Both the position numbers and the translations under genes were made by a program. The notes below the pieces were generated by a model. That model was not told the origin of the DNA and searched no databases. It saw nothing but the letters and a program-made list of their open reading frames with translations. From NCBI GenBank assembly GCA_947470805.1, contig CANIVU010000068.1:1-45774 (forward strand): 45,774 nucleotides of DNA. The letters are read 5' to 3'. Shown piece by piece: positions 24,578 to 34,700 of the stretch. The DNA is from Acidobacteriota bacterium (lineage in GTDB: Bacteria > Acidobacteriota > Terriglobia > Bryobacterales > Bryobacteraceae). The stretch's first letter is position 1; each line of letters starts with the position of its first letter.

Positions 24578-25165
24578 ATGACTGAGCCGGAAGATATAAC
24601 TGAACTGTTACACCGCTTCCAGGCCGGCGATGAAGATGCCCAGTCGCAACTCATCAACGCCGTGCACGACGAACTGCGCCAAATCGCCGCCCGCTACATG
24701 CGTCGTGAAAAGGGCGACCACACGTTGCAGACCACGGCCCTCGTCAACGAAGCCTACATGAAGCTGGTGAATCTGAAGATCGCCAACTGGCAGGATCGTG
24801 CCCACTTCTACGCCGTCGCCGCCCGAGTCATGCGCCGCATCCTGGTCGACCACGCCCGCAAGCACATTGCCGGCAAGCGCGGCGGTGGCATCGACATTCT
24901 GCCGCTCAACGAAGGCATCGTTTTCACGCCCGGCCGCAGCAGTCAAATCGTCCAACTCGATGAAGCGCTCTCCCGCCTCAATGAGACCGACGAGCGAGCA
25001 GCGAAGGTCATCGAGCTCCGCTTCTTCGGCGGCCTATCGGTTGAAGAGTGCGCCGAGGTGATGTCGATCTCCCCGCGCACGGTCAAGCGCGAATGGATGT
25101 TCGCCCGCGCGTGGCTCCGCACCGAATTCGGTCTTGGACCCGAAGAAAATGCGGCTCCCGTTTAG
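24578..25165 (+). CDS. ECF-family RNA polymerase sigma factor (TIGR02999 type)
   Basis: Protein of 195 residues. The TIGR02999/Sigma70_ECF type is recognised by ITELLHRFQAGDEDAQSQLI at the start, then TLQTTALVNEAYMKLVN and the tight group HFYAVAARVMRRILVDHAR (region 2). Region 4 at about 140-180 contains ELRFFGGLSVEECAEVMSIS and TVKREWMFARAWL. In acidobacteria and planctomycetes these genes usually precede a serine/threonine kinase or TPR protein that acts as the signal input; a TPR protein follows here after 94 bp. No anti-sigma gene is present. Target promoters are unknown. Confidence 0.93.
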   Translation: MTEPEDITELLHRFQAGDEDAQSQLINAVHDELRQIAARYMRREKGDHTLQTTALVNEAYMKLVNLKIANWQDRAHFYAVAARVMRRILVDHARKHIAGKRGGGIDILPLNEGIVFTPGRSSQIVQLDEALSRLNETDERAAKVIELRFFGGLSVEECAEVMSISPRTVKREWMFARAWLRTEFGLGPEENAAPV

Positions 25166-25259
25166 ACCCAGACTAACCCTCTCGCAGCAATTGCCCCAAC
25201 CGCCGCGCCTGCCCGCCCAACACTGAAGGTGAATTCGGCCTTCTGATGGATCTCCTCGA

Positions 25260-26066
25260 ATGAAGTTCTACGTCCTCCTCCTCGCCGCCGCCCAACTCTC
25301 GGTCAACTTTTCTAGAGATTCCGACCGTATCGATGATTACATGGTCGAAGGCCGCTACAACGAAGCCATCACTCTTATCAACGCTTTGCTGCGCCCCGTG
25401 GACTCCTCGAACCAGAAATACGAAATCGCCCCCCTCCTCGTAAAGTCTGCCACCCTCGCCGTGGAAATCGGACGCCTCGATGAAGCCGAGCGAGAACTCC
25501 TCGCCGCCGCCGCCGTCGCCGCCCGCGAACAATCCCCGAACCGCTCCGCCGCCATCGCCCGCGAACGCGCCGCCCTCCTTCTCGCCAAGGGCGATTTCCC
25601 GCAAGCCCGCCTGACTGCCCACAACGCCGTCAACCTCTCCCGCCAATTCGGCTACTTCAAAATTCGCATCGCCTACGCGCAAAGCCTGGAAGCCCTCGCC
25701 GCCCTGGAATTGAACGATACCGAAGCCGCCGCCAAGCTCGCGCAAGAAGCCCTCAAAGCAATCCCAAAGCGAGCAGCCAAACAGACCTTCTTCGCGCCCC
25801 GCATCCTCTACGCCGCCGCCCGTGTCGCTTCCCGCCAGGGCGATCACGCCACCGCCGAGGCCCACTGCCGGCGTGGCCTCGCCATGCACCCTGCCGCGCG
25901 CGACGCCGTTCTTGGCCACCTCGCCCTCGCCGAAACACTCCTCGCCGCCGGCAACCGAGAATCCGGCCGCCAAGCCGCGGAAACCAGCCTCCGCCTCACC
26001 CGCGAACTCTGCGGCGATCAACACCCGGACGCCGCCCGCGCCCGCCGCCTCCTCGCCCAACCCTAA
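25260..26066 (+). CDS. Secreted TPR-repeat protein
   Basis: Protein of 268 residues beginning MKFYVLLLAAAQLSVNFS, a short Sec signal or anchor. The body consists of helical pairs of TPR type. Examples are DDYMVEGRYNEAITLINALL, VEIGRLDEAERELLAAA, LLAKGDFPQARLTAHNAV, ARVASRQGDHATAEAHCRRG and LAETLLAAGNRESGRQAAE. It ends in a GDQHPDAARARRLL motif typical of TPR_12-like arrays. This C-terminal array resembles the one found after kinase domains in ECF-associated proteins, but no kinase is present. It probably binds a protein partner, perhaps as the sensor or scaffold for the sigma factor 94 bp upstream. Its TAA overlaps the stop of the convergent DUF1501 gene. Confidence 0.75.
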   Translation: MKFYVLLLAAAQLSVNFSRDSDRIDDYMVEGRYNEAITLINALLRPVDSSNQKYEIAPLLVKSATLAVEIGRLDEAERELLAAAAVAAREQSPNRSAAIARERAALLLAKGDFPQARLTAHNAVNLSRQFGYFKIRIAYAQSLEALAALELNDTEAAAKLAQEALKAIPKRAAKQTFFAPRILYAAARVASRQGDHATAEAHCRRGLAMHPAARDAVLGHLALAETLLAAGNRESGRQAAETSLRLTRELCGDQHPDAARARRLLAQP

Positions 26067-27328
26067 AGCAAAAAGTCCAACGCCTTCCCATCCGCCACCC
26101 GGAACGGCCGCCCGATATTGCTCACATACTCCTTCCGCGAATCGATCCCCAGCTTCGCGAAAATCGTCGCCGCCAGGTCCGGAATCTCCACAGGCTTCTC
26201 CTTCACATACATCCCATCCGCATCGCTTGCTCCCCACACCAATCCGCCCGGCACGCCGCCCCCCGCCAGCACCAGCGAATAACAGTTCGGCCAATGGTCC
26301 CGCCCCGCGTTCACGTTGATCTCCGCCGTCCGCCCAAACTCCCCACTCACAATCACCAGCGTCGAATCCAACATCCCCCTCTCGCCCAAATCATCCAGCA
26401 ACGTCGCAAACGCCTTATCCAGCTCCGGCAAAAAGTCATTCGCCAGCGTCGGAAAAATATTGCCATGGTGGTCCCACGCGTTATCTCCGCGCGCCACCGT
26501 CACAAACCGCACACCAGCCTCCACCAGTCGCCGCGCCAGCAAACACCCCTGCCCCATGCTCGTCCGCCCATACCGCTCCCGTAACTTCTCCGGCTCCTGC
26601 CCCACATCAAACGCCTTCTTCGCCAGCGGCGATTTCATCAGGTCAAACGCCGACTGGTAATACGCATCCAGCGTCTCAAACGTATCGGTCGTGTCGTACC
26701 GCCGGATCTTCTCATCCACCAGCGCCTGCAGCCCGCGCCGCCGCTCCACGCGCGCCCAGTCCACACCCATCGGCAGGTCCATGTCGCGCACCGCATACTT
26801 GGCGACATTCACCTCCCCCGCCGAAAACGGATTAAACCGCGGCCCCAGGAATCCGGCCCGCGCATTGTTCCCTCGCGGCTGCGGCACGAACACATACCCC
26901 GGCAACTCATTCCGTGGCCCCAGCTCTTTCATCACAACGGACCCAATCGCCGGCGCCAGCACCGTTGGCAAAGCATCGTGCCCACTCAGCCACAACGTCT
27001 GCGCCGCCCCGTGCGCCGATTGCTTATGCGTCATCGACCGAATGACGGTGTACTTGTCCGCCCGCTTCGCCGTCAACGGCAAATGTTCGCAAACCTGCAG
27101 TCCGGCGACGTTCGTCGATATCGCCTTGAACGGCCCGCGATACTTCGCCTCCCCATTCAACTTCATGTCGAACGTATCCAAATGGCTCAGCCCGCCCGCC
27201 AAAAACAGATGAATGATCGAAAGGTCGCGCGAAGGCGCCGCCGCCCGCAGCCGCAGCACATCGCTCCAACTCAGCGACCCCAACGCCGCAATCGACCCCA
27301 TCCGCAAATACGATCGCCTGTCCATCAT
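26063..27328 (-). CDS. DUF1501 protein with twin-arginine leader
   Basis: Protein of 421 residues of the DUF1501 (sulfatase-like/alkaline-phosphatase-superfamily) group. The leader MMDRRSYLRMGSIAALGSLSW reads as a Tat signal. Conserved pieces are IHLFLAGGLSHLDTFDMK near the start, later RRLVEAGVRFVTVARGDNAWDHHGN, and LVIVSGEFGRTAEIN with GRDHWPNCYSLVLAGGGVPGG. This family is almost always encoded beside DUF1549/DUF1553 proteins in planctomycetes and acidobacteria, as here (1 bp gap). It is predicted to be exported folded. The substrate is unknown, although some family members are associated with sulfated or complex glycan breakdown. Confidence 0.92.
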   Translation of the reverse strand: MMDRRSYLRMGSIAALGSLSWSDVLRLRAAAPSRDLSIIHLFLAGGLSHLDTFDMKLNGEAKYRGPFKAISTNVAGLQVCEHLPLTAKRADKYTVIRSMTHKQSAHGAAQTLWLSGHDALPTVLAPAIGSVVMKELGPRNELPGYVFVPQPRGNNARAGFLGPRFNPFSAGEVNVAKYAVRDMDLPMGVDWARVERRRGLQALVDEKIRRYDTTDTFETLDAYYQSAFDLMKSPLAKKAFDVGQEPEKLRERYGRTSMGQGCLLARRLVEAGVRFVTVARGDNAWDHHGNIFPTLANDFLPELDKAFATLLDDLGERGMLDSTLVIVSGEFGRTAEINVNAGRDHWPNCYSLVLAGGGVPGGLVWGASDADGMYVKEKPVEIPDLAATIFAKLGIDSRKEYVSNIGRPFRVADGKALDFLL

Positions 27329-27329
27329 G

Positions 27330-29651
27330 TCAGTGGTTGTACAGAAATTCTTTCGAGTTCAAAATCGCCCACAGCGCGTCCTGTAACACCGCCCGCCGCT
27401 CCCCGCCCGCCAATGCCCCTTCCAAGGCCGCCCGCTCGGCCGCCGTCGGGAACCGCGTCAACGTGCGCAAAAACACCGAATCCACCACATCCCCCGTCAT
27501 CCATTGCGAAATCACATTCCCATCAAAAGCCAGCTTCTTCTGAATCGTCTCGCCGCTGATCAGATGCATCGTCTGTGCAATATCCGGCTGCGCGTCCCGT
27601 TCGCAAATAATATCCCGGTTCAACCGCCCAAACGTCGACAGCATATAGTTCGCCCCCGCGTACACCTGCATCGCCCGCGTCCCCGGCGGATACCCCGCGA
27701 ACTTGTCCGGTACCCCGGTCACCTGCGCGATCGCATCGGTCAACGTCTCCGCCCCCAGCCGCCGCATCCCGAATCGCGAGTAGTTCAAAACGTCCCCCCG
27801 ATTCGTCTCGTTCGGCTCAGCACTCAACTGATACGTCCGCGACAGCAGAATCGTCCGCACCAGTCGCCGTATATCGAACTTGTTCCTAATAAAATCCGCC
27901 GCCAGCGCGTCCAACAGCGCCGGATTCGTCGGCGGATTCGTCACCCGGAAATCGTCCACTTCCTCCACCAGCCCGCGCCCCAGATACTGCTTCCAAACCC
28001 GGTTCACAAACGCCCGCGCGAAGAACGGATTGTCCGCCCGCGTCATCCACCGCGCCAGCGCCTCCCGAATATCCTTGTCCTGTTCATCGGGCTCCAACCC
28101 GCCGTCCAGATACTTCGGCGTCACCGCCTTCTTCGTCTTCGGATGCGTGACGACGCCCTCTTCGTTGTAGACCGTCGCGTTCTCATCGTTCTCGTAAACC
28201 TCCTTCACGCCCACCCGCGCAAAGAACGCCGCGAACCCGTAAAAATCGTCCTGCGTCCACTTCTCCCACGGATGGTTGTGGCACTTTGCGCACTCAATGC
28301 GCACGCCCAAAAAGATCTGCGAAATGTTGGTCGCATGGTCGGCCGCGTTCGAGTCAAACGAGATGTTGTAGAACGACGACGGCCCCTTCCCAAACAGGTG
28401 CGTCCCCTGGCTCAGCACCAGCCCCGTCACCAACTTGTCGTAGGGCGTATTCTCCGCGAACGCCTTCCGCAGCCACTCGTACACAATCCGTCCGCCCTTC
28501 GGTCCCGCCTCGCGGGTCCCGGCCCGCGTCAACTCGGCCATCTTCAACGCCCACACCTCGGCGAATTCCGGCTGCGCCAGCAACCGGTCCACCACCGCCG
28601 TCCGCTTATTCGCCTCCTTCGACGCCAAAAACGCCCGCGCTTCCTCCTCCGTCGGCAACTTCCCCACGACGTCCAAATACACCCGCCGCAAAAACTCGGA
28701 ATCCCCGCTAACGGCCGAAGGCCGGATATTCAACTTCTGCAACTTCGCAAACACATGCTCGTCAATGAAGTTGTTCCGCGGCACGCGAACATACGCCGAG
28801 TCCGCCCGCGACCCCGCCACCAAAATTCGCGCCGCCACCGCCTTCCCCATCGTCCGCACCATCACCGCCGTCTCGCCCGTCTGCAACGCCCGCGCCTGCC
28901 CGTTCTTCCCCACCTGCACCACGTCCGGATTGTTTGACGAATACTGCACCAACTGCGTCACATCGCGCACCGACCCATCAGAGTAATACCCCACCGCCAC
29001 CAACTGCTGCGTCGCGTCTTTCCCCACCAGAATCTGCTCCTGCGGATACACCCGCAGCTCGGTCATCCGCGGCGCCCCGCCCGCATCATACGGCGCGCCC
29101 TCGCGAATCCACTCGGCAATCGTCCGATACTCCAAGGAATCCGCCGCAAACCGGAACCCACCCCCATGCCCAACAGCCGCGGTGGCTTTCAACAACACCA
29201 AACTCTTCTCCGCCGCCCCCTTATCAATCCGCTTCGAAATCGCCTCAAAATCCAACGCCGGCTCATACCCAAACAGCGACAGCTTGAACCCCCGCTGCCC
29301 GCGAATCGACCCGTGACAATTCGCCCCCGAACATCCACCCATCGTAAAAATCGGCGCCACGTCGTTCACAAAGCTCTTCTTCAAAACGGCCCCCGACGCC
29401 CGCACCGTCACCGGCACCGTCGTCAACCCTGCCCCGCACTTCGCCGTCAACCAAGTCGAACCCTTCGCCTTCGCGACAACCCGCCCCCCAATCCACTCCG
29501 CGATGCCCCCATCGGCCACCGTCACCGCGCACCCCACTCCATCGACAACCACCGTCTGCCCCGCGCCCACGCCAAACAGCGTCACCGACGGCGGATACAC
29601 CGCCGGCGCCGCGCCCACGCAAACCGCCATCAACCCAACAGCGAACTTCAT
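27330..29651 (-). CDS. Secreted DUF1549/DUF1553 protein with c-type-haem-like motifs
   Basis: Protein of 773 residues. A signal peptide (MKFAVGLMAVCVGAAPA) and an Ig-like domain come first. A PSCyt1-like segment GGCSGANCHGSIRG follows near residue 105, with CxxxxCH spacing. A Big_2-like beta domain (VGKDATQQLVAVGYYSDGSV, about 215-280) precedes DUF1549 (NNFIDEHVFAKLQKLNI, then the hallmark CAKCHNHPWEKW, a CxxCH haem-type site). DUF1553 forms the last third (WMTRADNPFFARAFVNRVWK, TYQLSAEPNETNRGD). Such proteins are presumed periplasmic redox or scaffold proteins. The gene overlaps the upstream gene by 4 bp (ATGA) and is followed 1 bp later by DUF1501, so the three are co-translated. Confidence 0.92.
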   Translation of the reverse strand: MKFAVGLMAVCVGAAPAVYPPSVTLFGVGAGQTVVVDGVGCAVTVADGGIAEWIGGRVVAKAKGSTWLTAKCGAGLTTVPVTVRASGAVLKKSFVNDVAPIFTMGGCSGANCHGSIRGQRGFKLSLFGYEPALDFEAISKRIDKGAAEKSLVLLKATAAVGHGGGFRFAADSLEYRTIAEWIREGAPYDAGGAPRMTELRVYPQEQILVGKDATQQLVAVGYYSDGSVRDVTQLVQYSSNNPDVVQVGKNGQARALQTGETAVMVRTMGKAVAARILVAGSRADSAYVRVPRNNFIDEHVFAKLQKLNIRPSAVSGDSEFLRRVYLDVVGKLPTEEEARAFLASKEANKRTAVVDRLLAQPEFAEVWALKMAELTRAGTREAGPKGGRIVYEWLRKAFAENTPYDKLVTGLVLSQGTHLFGKGPSSFYNISFDSNAADHATNISQIFLGVRIECAKCHNHPWEKWTQDDFYGFAAFFARVGVKEVYENDENATVYNEEGVVTHPKTKKAVTPKYLDGGLEPDEQDKDIREALARWMTRADNPFFARAFVNRVWKQYLGRGLVEEVDDFRVTNPPTNPALLDALAADFIRNKFDIRRLVRTILLSRTYQLSAEPNETNRGDVLNYSRFGMRRLGAETLTDAIAQVTGVPDKFAGYPPGTRAMQVYAGANYMLSTFGRLNRDIICERDAQPDIAQTMHLISGETIQKKLAFDGNVISQWMTGDVVDSVFLRTLTRFPTAAERAALEGALAGGERRAVLQDALWAILNSKEFLYNH

Positions 29652-31645
29652 CTCTTCCCCTCCACACGAACCGGCGCCGACCGCCCCAACACGCGATCCC
29701 CAACCCTCCCATTCAACACAATCTCCCCAGCCTTCGTAAATACCACCTCCGCCCGCGTCACCCCGGCCGCCACCACCACCGGCGCCACGCCGTCTCCTTC
29801 AATCACCAGATCCCCACCCCCGTCATCCAACCGCGTCAAAATCACAGTCAACTTCCCCAGCCCCGCCCGCTCCGGCGTCTGAAACACCACCCCCGGCAAA
29901 TCGGCCACAGTAGCCAGCAACGCCGGCTCCTCCGCATCTCCAGCCACCCGAATCCGCGACTTCCAATACCGTGCCCGCGCCTCGCGCTCCACCGTCCGCC
30001 CCGCCATCACGCCGCGCGCCCGAAACACCACCCGGCTCAAGTCCAACGACGCATCCCCCGCCACCGTAAACAACACCGCCACGTTCGTCCCGTCCAGGTA
30101 GTGGATCTCCCCACAAGTCCCCGTGTACGAAGTATTCTTCGGCTCGGCAATCATCCGCGGCGCCGTCACCCCGGCCGGCAACCCCTCCGCCCAAATCTCC
30201 ACCGGCGTGTTCCAACCCTCCAGCCGGCGCACCCGCACGTTCACCACATTCTCCCGCCCCCGATAGAGCGTCGTGTGCGCACCCACAATCCGCACCGCGA
30301 AGTCCGGCTCCGCTTTCTTCAACGTCAGCCGGTACAAAAACGTGGCATCCCCTCGGAACTGCGAATCCCGAATGGCGACGGTATATCGCCCGGCCCGCGG
30401 CAACCGCAACGCCAGGTGCGGATCCAGATTCGCCGGCTCCTTCCCCGTGTTCGTCGTCGGTTCGTCCTGCCACGCGATGCGCTTCCCCGCATCGTCATAA
30501 ACCGCCACTAGCGGGTCCAACAGAAATCCCAGGTTCATCGACTCGACAGCCAACACCACATCCTCCGGCCCGTCCACGCGAATCGAAAAGTAGTCCGCCG
30601 CCCGGTCCGTGTCGATCACCCCATTCACCACCGTCCCCAACTCCACCGCCACCGGATCGGCCCGCTTCCGCGCCGTCCCCGGCGCCACCGTCAACTCCCG
30701 CATCCCGGAAACCACAAACGGCACCGGCAACGTCGCCCCGCCCACATGAAGCAACGAAGCCCCCAACGGCGTGTCGCCGGGGATCGCCATCGAAATCCGC
30801 GCCCGCCCAAACCCAGTCGACAAAACCTTCCCCCGCGCCAACCCCGCCCCCAGCGTCACCTCGGCCACCCCGTCCAGGTTCACGCCCTGCAGATCAAACT
30901 CCACCGTCCGCCCGCGCTCCCCGCCCCCCGGCAGCGCCAAATCCACATGCGGCATCGCCCCCGCCAGCAAGCGATAATCCGCCGTCTCCGACCCCGTCTC
31001 CCCCGATCCATACACCCGCAAAAAATACTCCCCCGCCTCCGAGAACTTGTACACAATGTGCGGGTCCTTGAACGCGTAGTAATCGTCGGAATATTCCAAC
31101 CGCCGCCCCTCGGCATCCAGAATCTCCATCACCCCATCGAGCGACGACCCGTTCCGCGTCGCCAGCAAATCGAAAGTGAGCGTCTGCCCCGCCGCCGCCG
31201 AAAACCGGTAGTAGTCGTAATCACCCGCCGTCACCACGCCGTTCACCAGCGCCGGCATCGCCAACCGTGTGGCCTTCTCAAAATCCCCATTCGGCTCTTT
31301 TTCAAAACTCTCCGCCCGGTCGGAAATGTCCAGCCAAGTCAACGTCGACCCCTGCGCCGCCATCACCCGCAAGTCCCGCCGGCCCGGCTCCGCGCCCCCC
31401 TCCGCCCGCACCCGCAGCTTCGCCCGGTAGGCCGACGCTTCCACCACCTCCGCCACCACGCCCCGCCCCGACACCGTCGCCCCGCGCAACCCCTGTAAAT
31501 TTCGTCCGCGAACCTGCAGTTCCACCGCGCTCCCGCGTTGCAATCCTCTAGGGAAAACCCCGGTAATTTGCGGTTCCAACGGCGGCGGCTCAGACGCGCC
31601 AAACGCAGAGAACAAAGCGGAAAACAGGATTAGCAGCAGTCGCAT
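29648..31645 (-). CDS. Secreted pre-peptidase C-terminal (PPC) and TIG-type protein
   Basis: Protein of 665 residues with a signal peptide (MRLLLILFSALFSAFGAS). A TIG/IPT-like beta domain (ITGVFPRGLQRGSAVELQVRG) comes first. Then comes a PPC domain (EKEPNGDFEKATRLAMPALVNGVV through YDYYRFSAAAGQTLTFDLL and GEYFLRVYG). A second TIG-like domain and a second PPC-like domain (VVNGVIDTDRAADYFSIRVDG through RAGRYTVAIRDSQFRGDATFLY) follow. The C-terminal third consists of further beta sandwiches. No peptidase domain is present, so it is a binding or scaffold protein. It is the first gene of the DUF1549/DUF1501 operon, whose usual third partner it is. Confidence 0.88.
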   Translation of the reverse strand: MRLLLILFSALFSAFGASEPPPLEPQITGVFPRGLQRGSAVELQVRGRNLQGLRGATVSGRGVVAEVVEASAYRAKLRVRAEGGAEPGRRDLRVMAAQGSTLTWLDISDRAESFEKEPNGDFEKATRLAMPALVNGVVTAGDYDYYRFSAAAGQTLTFDLLATRNGSSLDGVMEILDAEGRRLEYSDDYYAFKDPHIVYKFSEAGEYFLRVYGSGETGSETADYRLLAGAMPHVDLALPGGGERGRTVEFDLQGVNLDGVAEVTLGAGLARGKVLSTGFGRARISMAIPGDTPLGASLLHVGGATLPVPFVVSGMRELTVAPGTARKRADPVAVELGTVVNGVIDTDRAADYFSIRVDGPEDVVLAVESMNLGFLLDPLVAVYDDAGKRIAWQDEPTTNTGKEPANLDPHLALRLPRAGRYTVAIRDSQFRGDATFLYRLTLKKAEPDFAVRIVGAHTTLYRGRENVVNVRVRRLEGWNTPVEIWAEGLPAGVTAPRMIAEPKNTSYTGTCGEIHYLDGTNVAVLFTVAGDASLDLSRVVFRARGVMAGRTVEREARARYWKSRIRVAGDAEEPALLATVADLPGVVFQTPERAGLGKLTVILTRLDDGGGDLVIEGDGVAPVVVAAGVTRAEVVFTKAGEIVLNGRVGDRVLGRSAPVRVEGKR

Positions 31646-31753
31646 CAGTCCAACTCAGACGAACTATATCATCTGCTTTTCCTATGTCCCTCAGAATAAT
31701 CCTTCTTCACGTGGAAGCCTGGAACAGCCGAAGATTCCATCGAGGGCAGTTGG

Positions 31754-34700
31754 TTGTCATTACGCAGTCTTATCTTTGTATTCGGTATCAGCGTTTCGTC
31801 GCTTCTCCCGGCGGCCTCAGCCGATGCGGTGGCAGCGAAACTAACCACTGGGTTTCTCTCACAGGAATCCCCTGGTCACTTTTGGGCCATGGCCACGTCC
31901 TACCGGGCTTCATTCGGTCCCGATGGCATTCAACTCGTCCGTCATGGCCACCGCGCCGCCATCCGCTTTCCCGGCGCCCGTCTGCAGTGGCGCGCCGAAG
32001 GGGATCCGCTCGCAAGTGTGAACTTCCTCGGTGCCACCCCTCGGTCAATAGCTGGGTCCACCGCCATTCGCGCCGCCAGCGCCTACCCCGGTGTCGATAT
32101 CGTCCTCCGCATGCAGGACGGCCGTCTGAAATCAGAGTTCCAACTGGAGGCCGGTGCCGATCCCTCCTCGGCCGCCTACTGTGTCGATGGCGCTCAAGTC
32201 CAGCTAGGCCCCCAAGGGGAGTCCCTGTCGTTCGACGCGGGCGCTGACTGGCGCTGGACCGAAGAGGGTCTTCTCTCCTGGCAACACCGTCCCGACGGCA
32301 GTCGCCTTCCAGTCGCCTCCTCGTTCACCCTCCACGGCTCCTGCGTCGGCTTCCAACTCGCCGCCATCGATCCCACCCTCCCGCTCACTATCGATCCTGA
32401 TCTCGTCTTCAGCTCCTACCTCGGCGGGGGCCTCTTTGACGCCATCACCGCCATCGCCACCGATGCGCAGGGAAATACCTATATCGGCGGCTGGACGGAG
32501 TCCTCGGACTTTCCCGTCATTAGCGGTTATCAGGCCACCGCGTCCGGCCGTATCGATGGTTTCGTCGCCAAGATCAATTCCACCGGCCAGCTGCAGTTCT
32601 CCACGTACCTCGGTGGTTCGGCTGAAGATCGAGTCCTGGCGCTTGCCGTCAGCAGCGCGGGCGTCGTCACCGTTGCCGGACATACTTCCTCTTCCAACTT
32701 TCCCACCGCCGCCCCCGCGTATGCCTCCCTGGCTGGCGGTCGCGATGCCTTTGTCTCCCGCCTGAACGCAGCCGGCAACGCTTTGCTGTTCAGTACCTAC
32801 CTCGGTGGCGCCGGTAACGACGCCGCGCTCGGCATCGCCGTCGATCCGGGCGGCACAGTCGTCGTTGTTGGAGAAACCGCCTCCACGAATTTCCCCACAC
32901 AAAGTGCCTACAGCCCAACCAACGCCGGCGGTGTCGATGGCTTCCTCACCCGCTTCTCCTCCTCGGGCTCCTTCCTCTCCAGTACCTTCTGGGGCGGCGC
33001 TGGCGACGACCGAATCCGCGCCGTCGCCGCCAGCCCCGATGGAAACTTGCACATCACCGGCGCCACCGCATCCTCTAACCTGCCCACCGTCAATGCTATC
33101 TACCCTTCACTCCGCGGGTCGATGGATGCGTTCTATACCCGCTTCAATTCGGTTGCCAGCGGTCTCGCCGTATCCACCTACCTGGGCGGTTCCGGCGGTA
33201 GCTCACTCAATGAGGAAAGCGGTTACGGCATCGCCATCGATACGCAGGGCCGCGCCTGGATCGCCGGCGTGACGCCATCCGCCGATTTCCCGGGCGTCTC
33301 CGGCGGCTACCAGTCCACCTATGGCGGTGGCGTCTCCGATGCCTTTGTCGCTGTCTTCTCTCTCGGTGCCGCCCTGGATTGGGCCACCTATATCGGTGGA
33401 ACTGGGCTCGATGCCGCAACTTCCATCGCCGCCGGCTCCGGCTTTGTCGGGCTCTCCGGCTACACTACCTCCACGAACCTGCCGCTCTCGAGCGCCATGC
33501 AGACCGCCCGGGCCGGGGAATATGACGCCTTCTGGGCCGCTTTCCCCACCACGTCATCCACCCCGCTTTTTATCAGTTACCTCGGTGGTGCCGGTTCGGA
33601 CAGCGCGGCCGCCGCGGCCGCCAGCGGCAGTTCACTCACCATCGCGGGCACTACGCTTTCCTCCAACTTTCCCCTCGTCTCACCCGCACAGGCTGCCAAC
33701 CCCGGCTCCTACGGCGGCTTCGCCTCCCGCATCCGTTTCGGCCCCGGCCCCATCACCGTAACCCCCTCCTCCGGCTCGACTCTCACCCAAACATTTCAAT
33801 TCACCGTCTCCCACGCCAACGGCAGCGCCGCCATCGCCAACGCTGAGGTCCTCTTCAACGCCACCTATTCGTTCGTCAATGGCTGTTACTACTCTCTCGA
33901 TCGAGCCAGCAACACCCTCCGCCTCTTCCAGGACGCCGGTAATACCTGGCTCTCCGCCGTCATCGGCTCCGGTACCATCCTGACCAACGGCGCCTGCTCA
34001 ACCGCCGCCAGTGCCGTCACCGTATCCACCACCGCCAGCGCCATGGTGTTCGCCTTCCCCGTCACCTTCTCCACCTCCTTCACTGGCGTCAAAAACATCT
34101 ACGCCAACGCTACCGATACCGCGGGCCTCGGCGCCGGCTGGCCCCAGATCGCCACCTGGTCCGCCGTGGCGCCAGTCGCTCCCACCGTTGCCACTCCCAC
34201 TCCATCGGCGGGTACCGGCCTCTCCCAGTCGTTCTCTTTCTCGTTCAATGACGGCAATGGAGCCGCCGACATTTCCACAATCTACATCCTCATCAACAGC
34301 GGTCTCAGCGTTCCCAACAGTTGCTACATGGTCTTCAACCGCGGCGCAAATACCCTTTCGCTCTTCCGTGATTCCGATTCGGCCATGTTGCCCGTCACTC
34401 CCGGCGCAAACACGACGGTCGAAAACACCAGTTGCTCCATCGCCGGCGCCGGCCTTAGCGTTACTGCCGCCGGAAACCAACTCACCCTCGTTGTTCCCAT
34501 CACCTTTCAACCGACGTTCTATGGCACGAGGGTGATTTTTTCCTCCGTCACCGATGCCGGCAATCTGTCCTCCGGCTGGCAGGCCGTCGGTACCTGGATT
34601 CCCACGCCCAACTACGCCCCCACCGTCACCTCGGTCTCCCCTGCCTCCGGCGGGGGCGGCAGCCAACTCTTCACCGTCACGTTCAACGATGCCAATGGCT

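Noticed and set aside
25173-26294. 373-codon minus-strand frame over the TPR gene
   Set aside because: The plus-strand frame has a signal peptide and TPR pattern; the minus frame is Gly-rich with no recognisable domain and runs into the DUF1501 gene.
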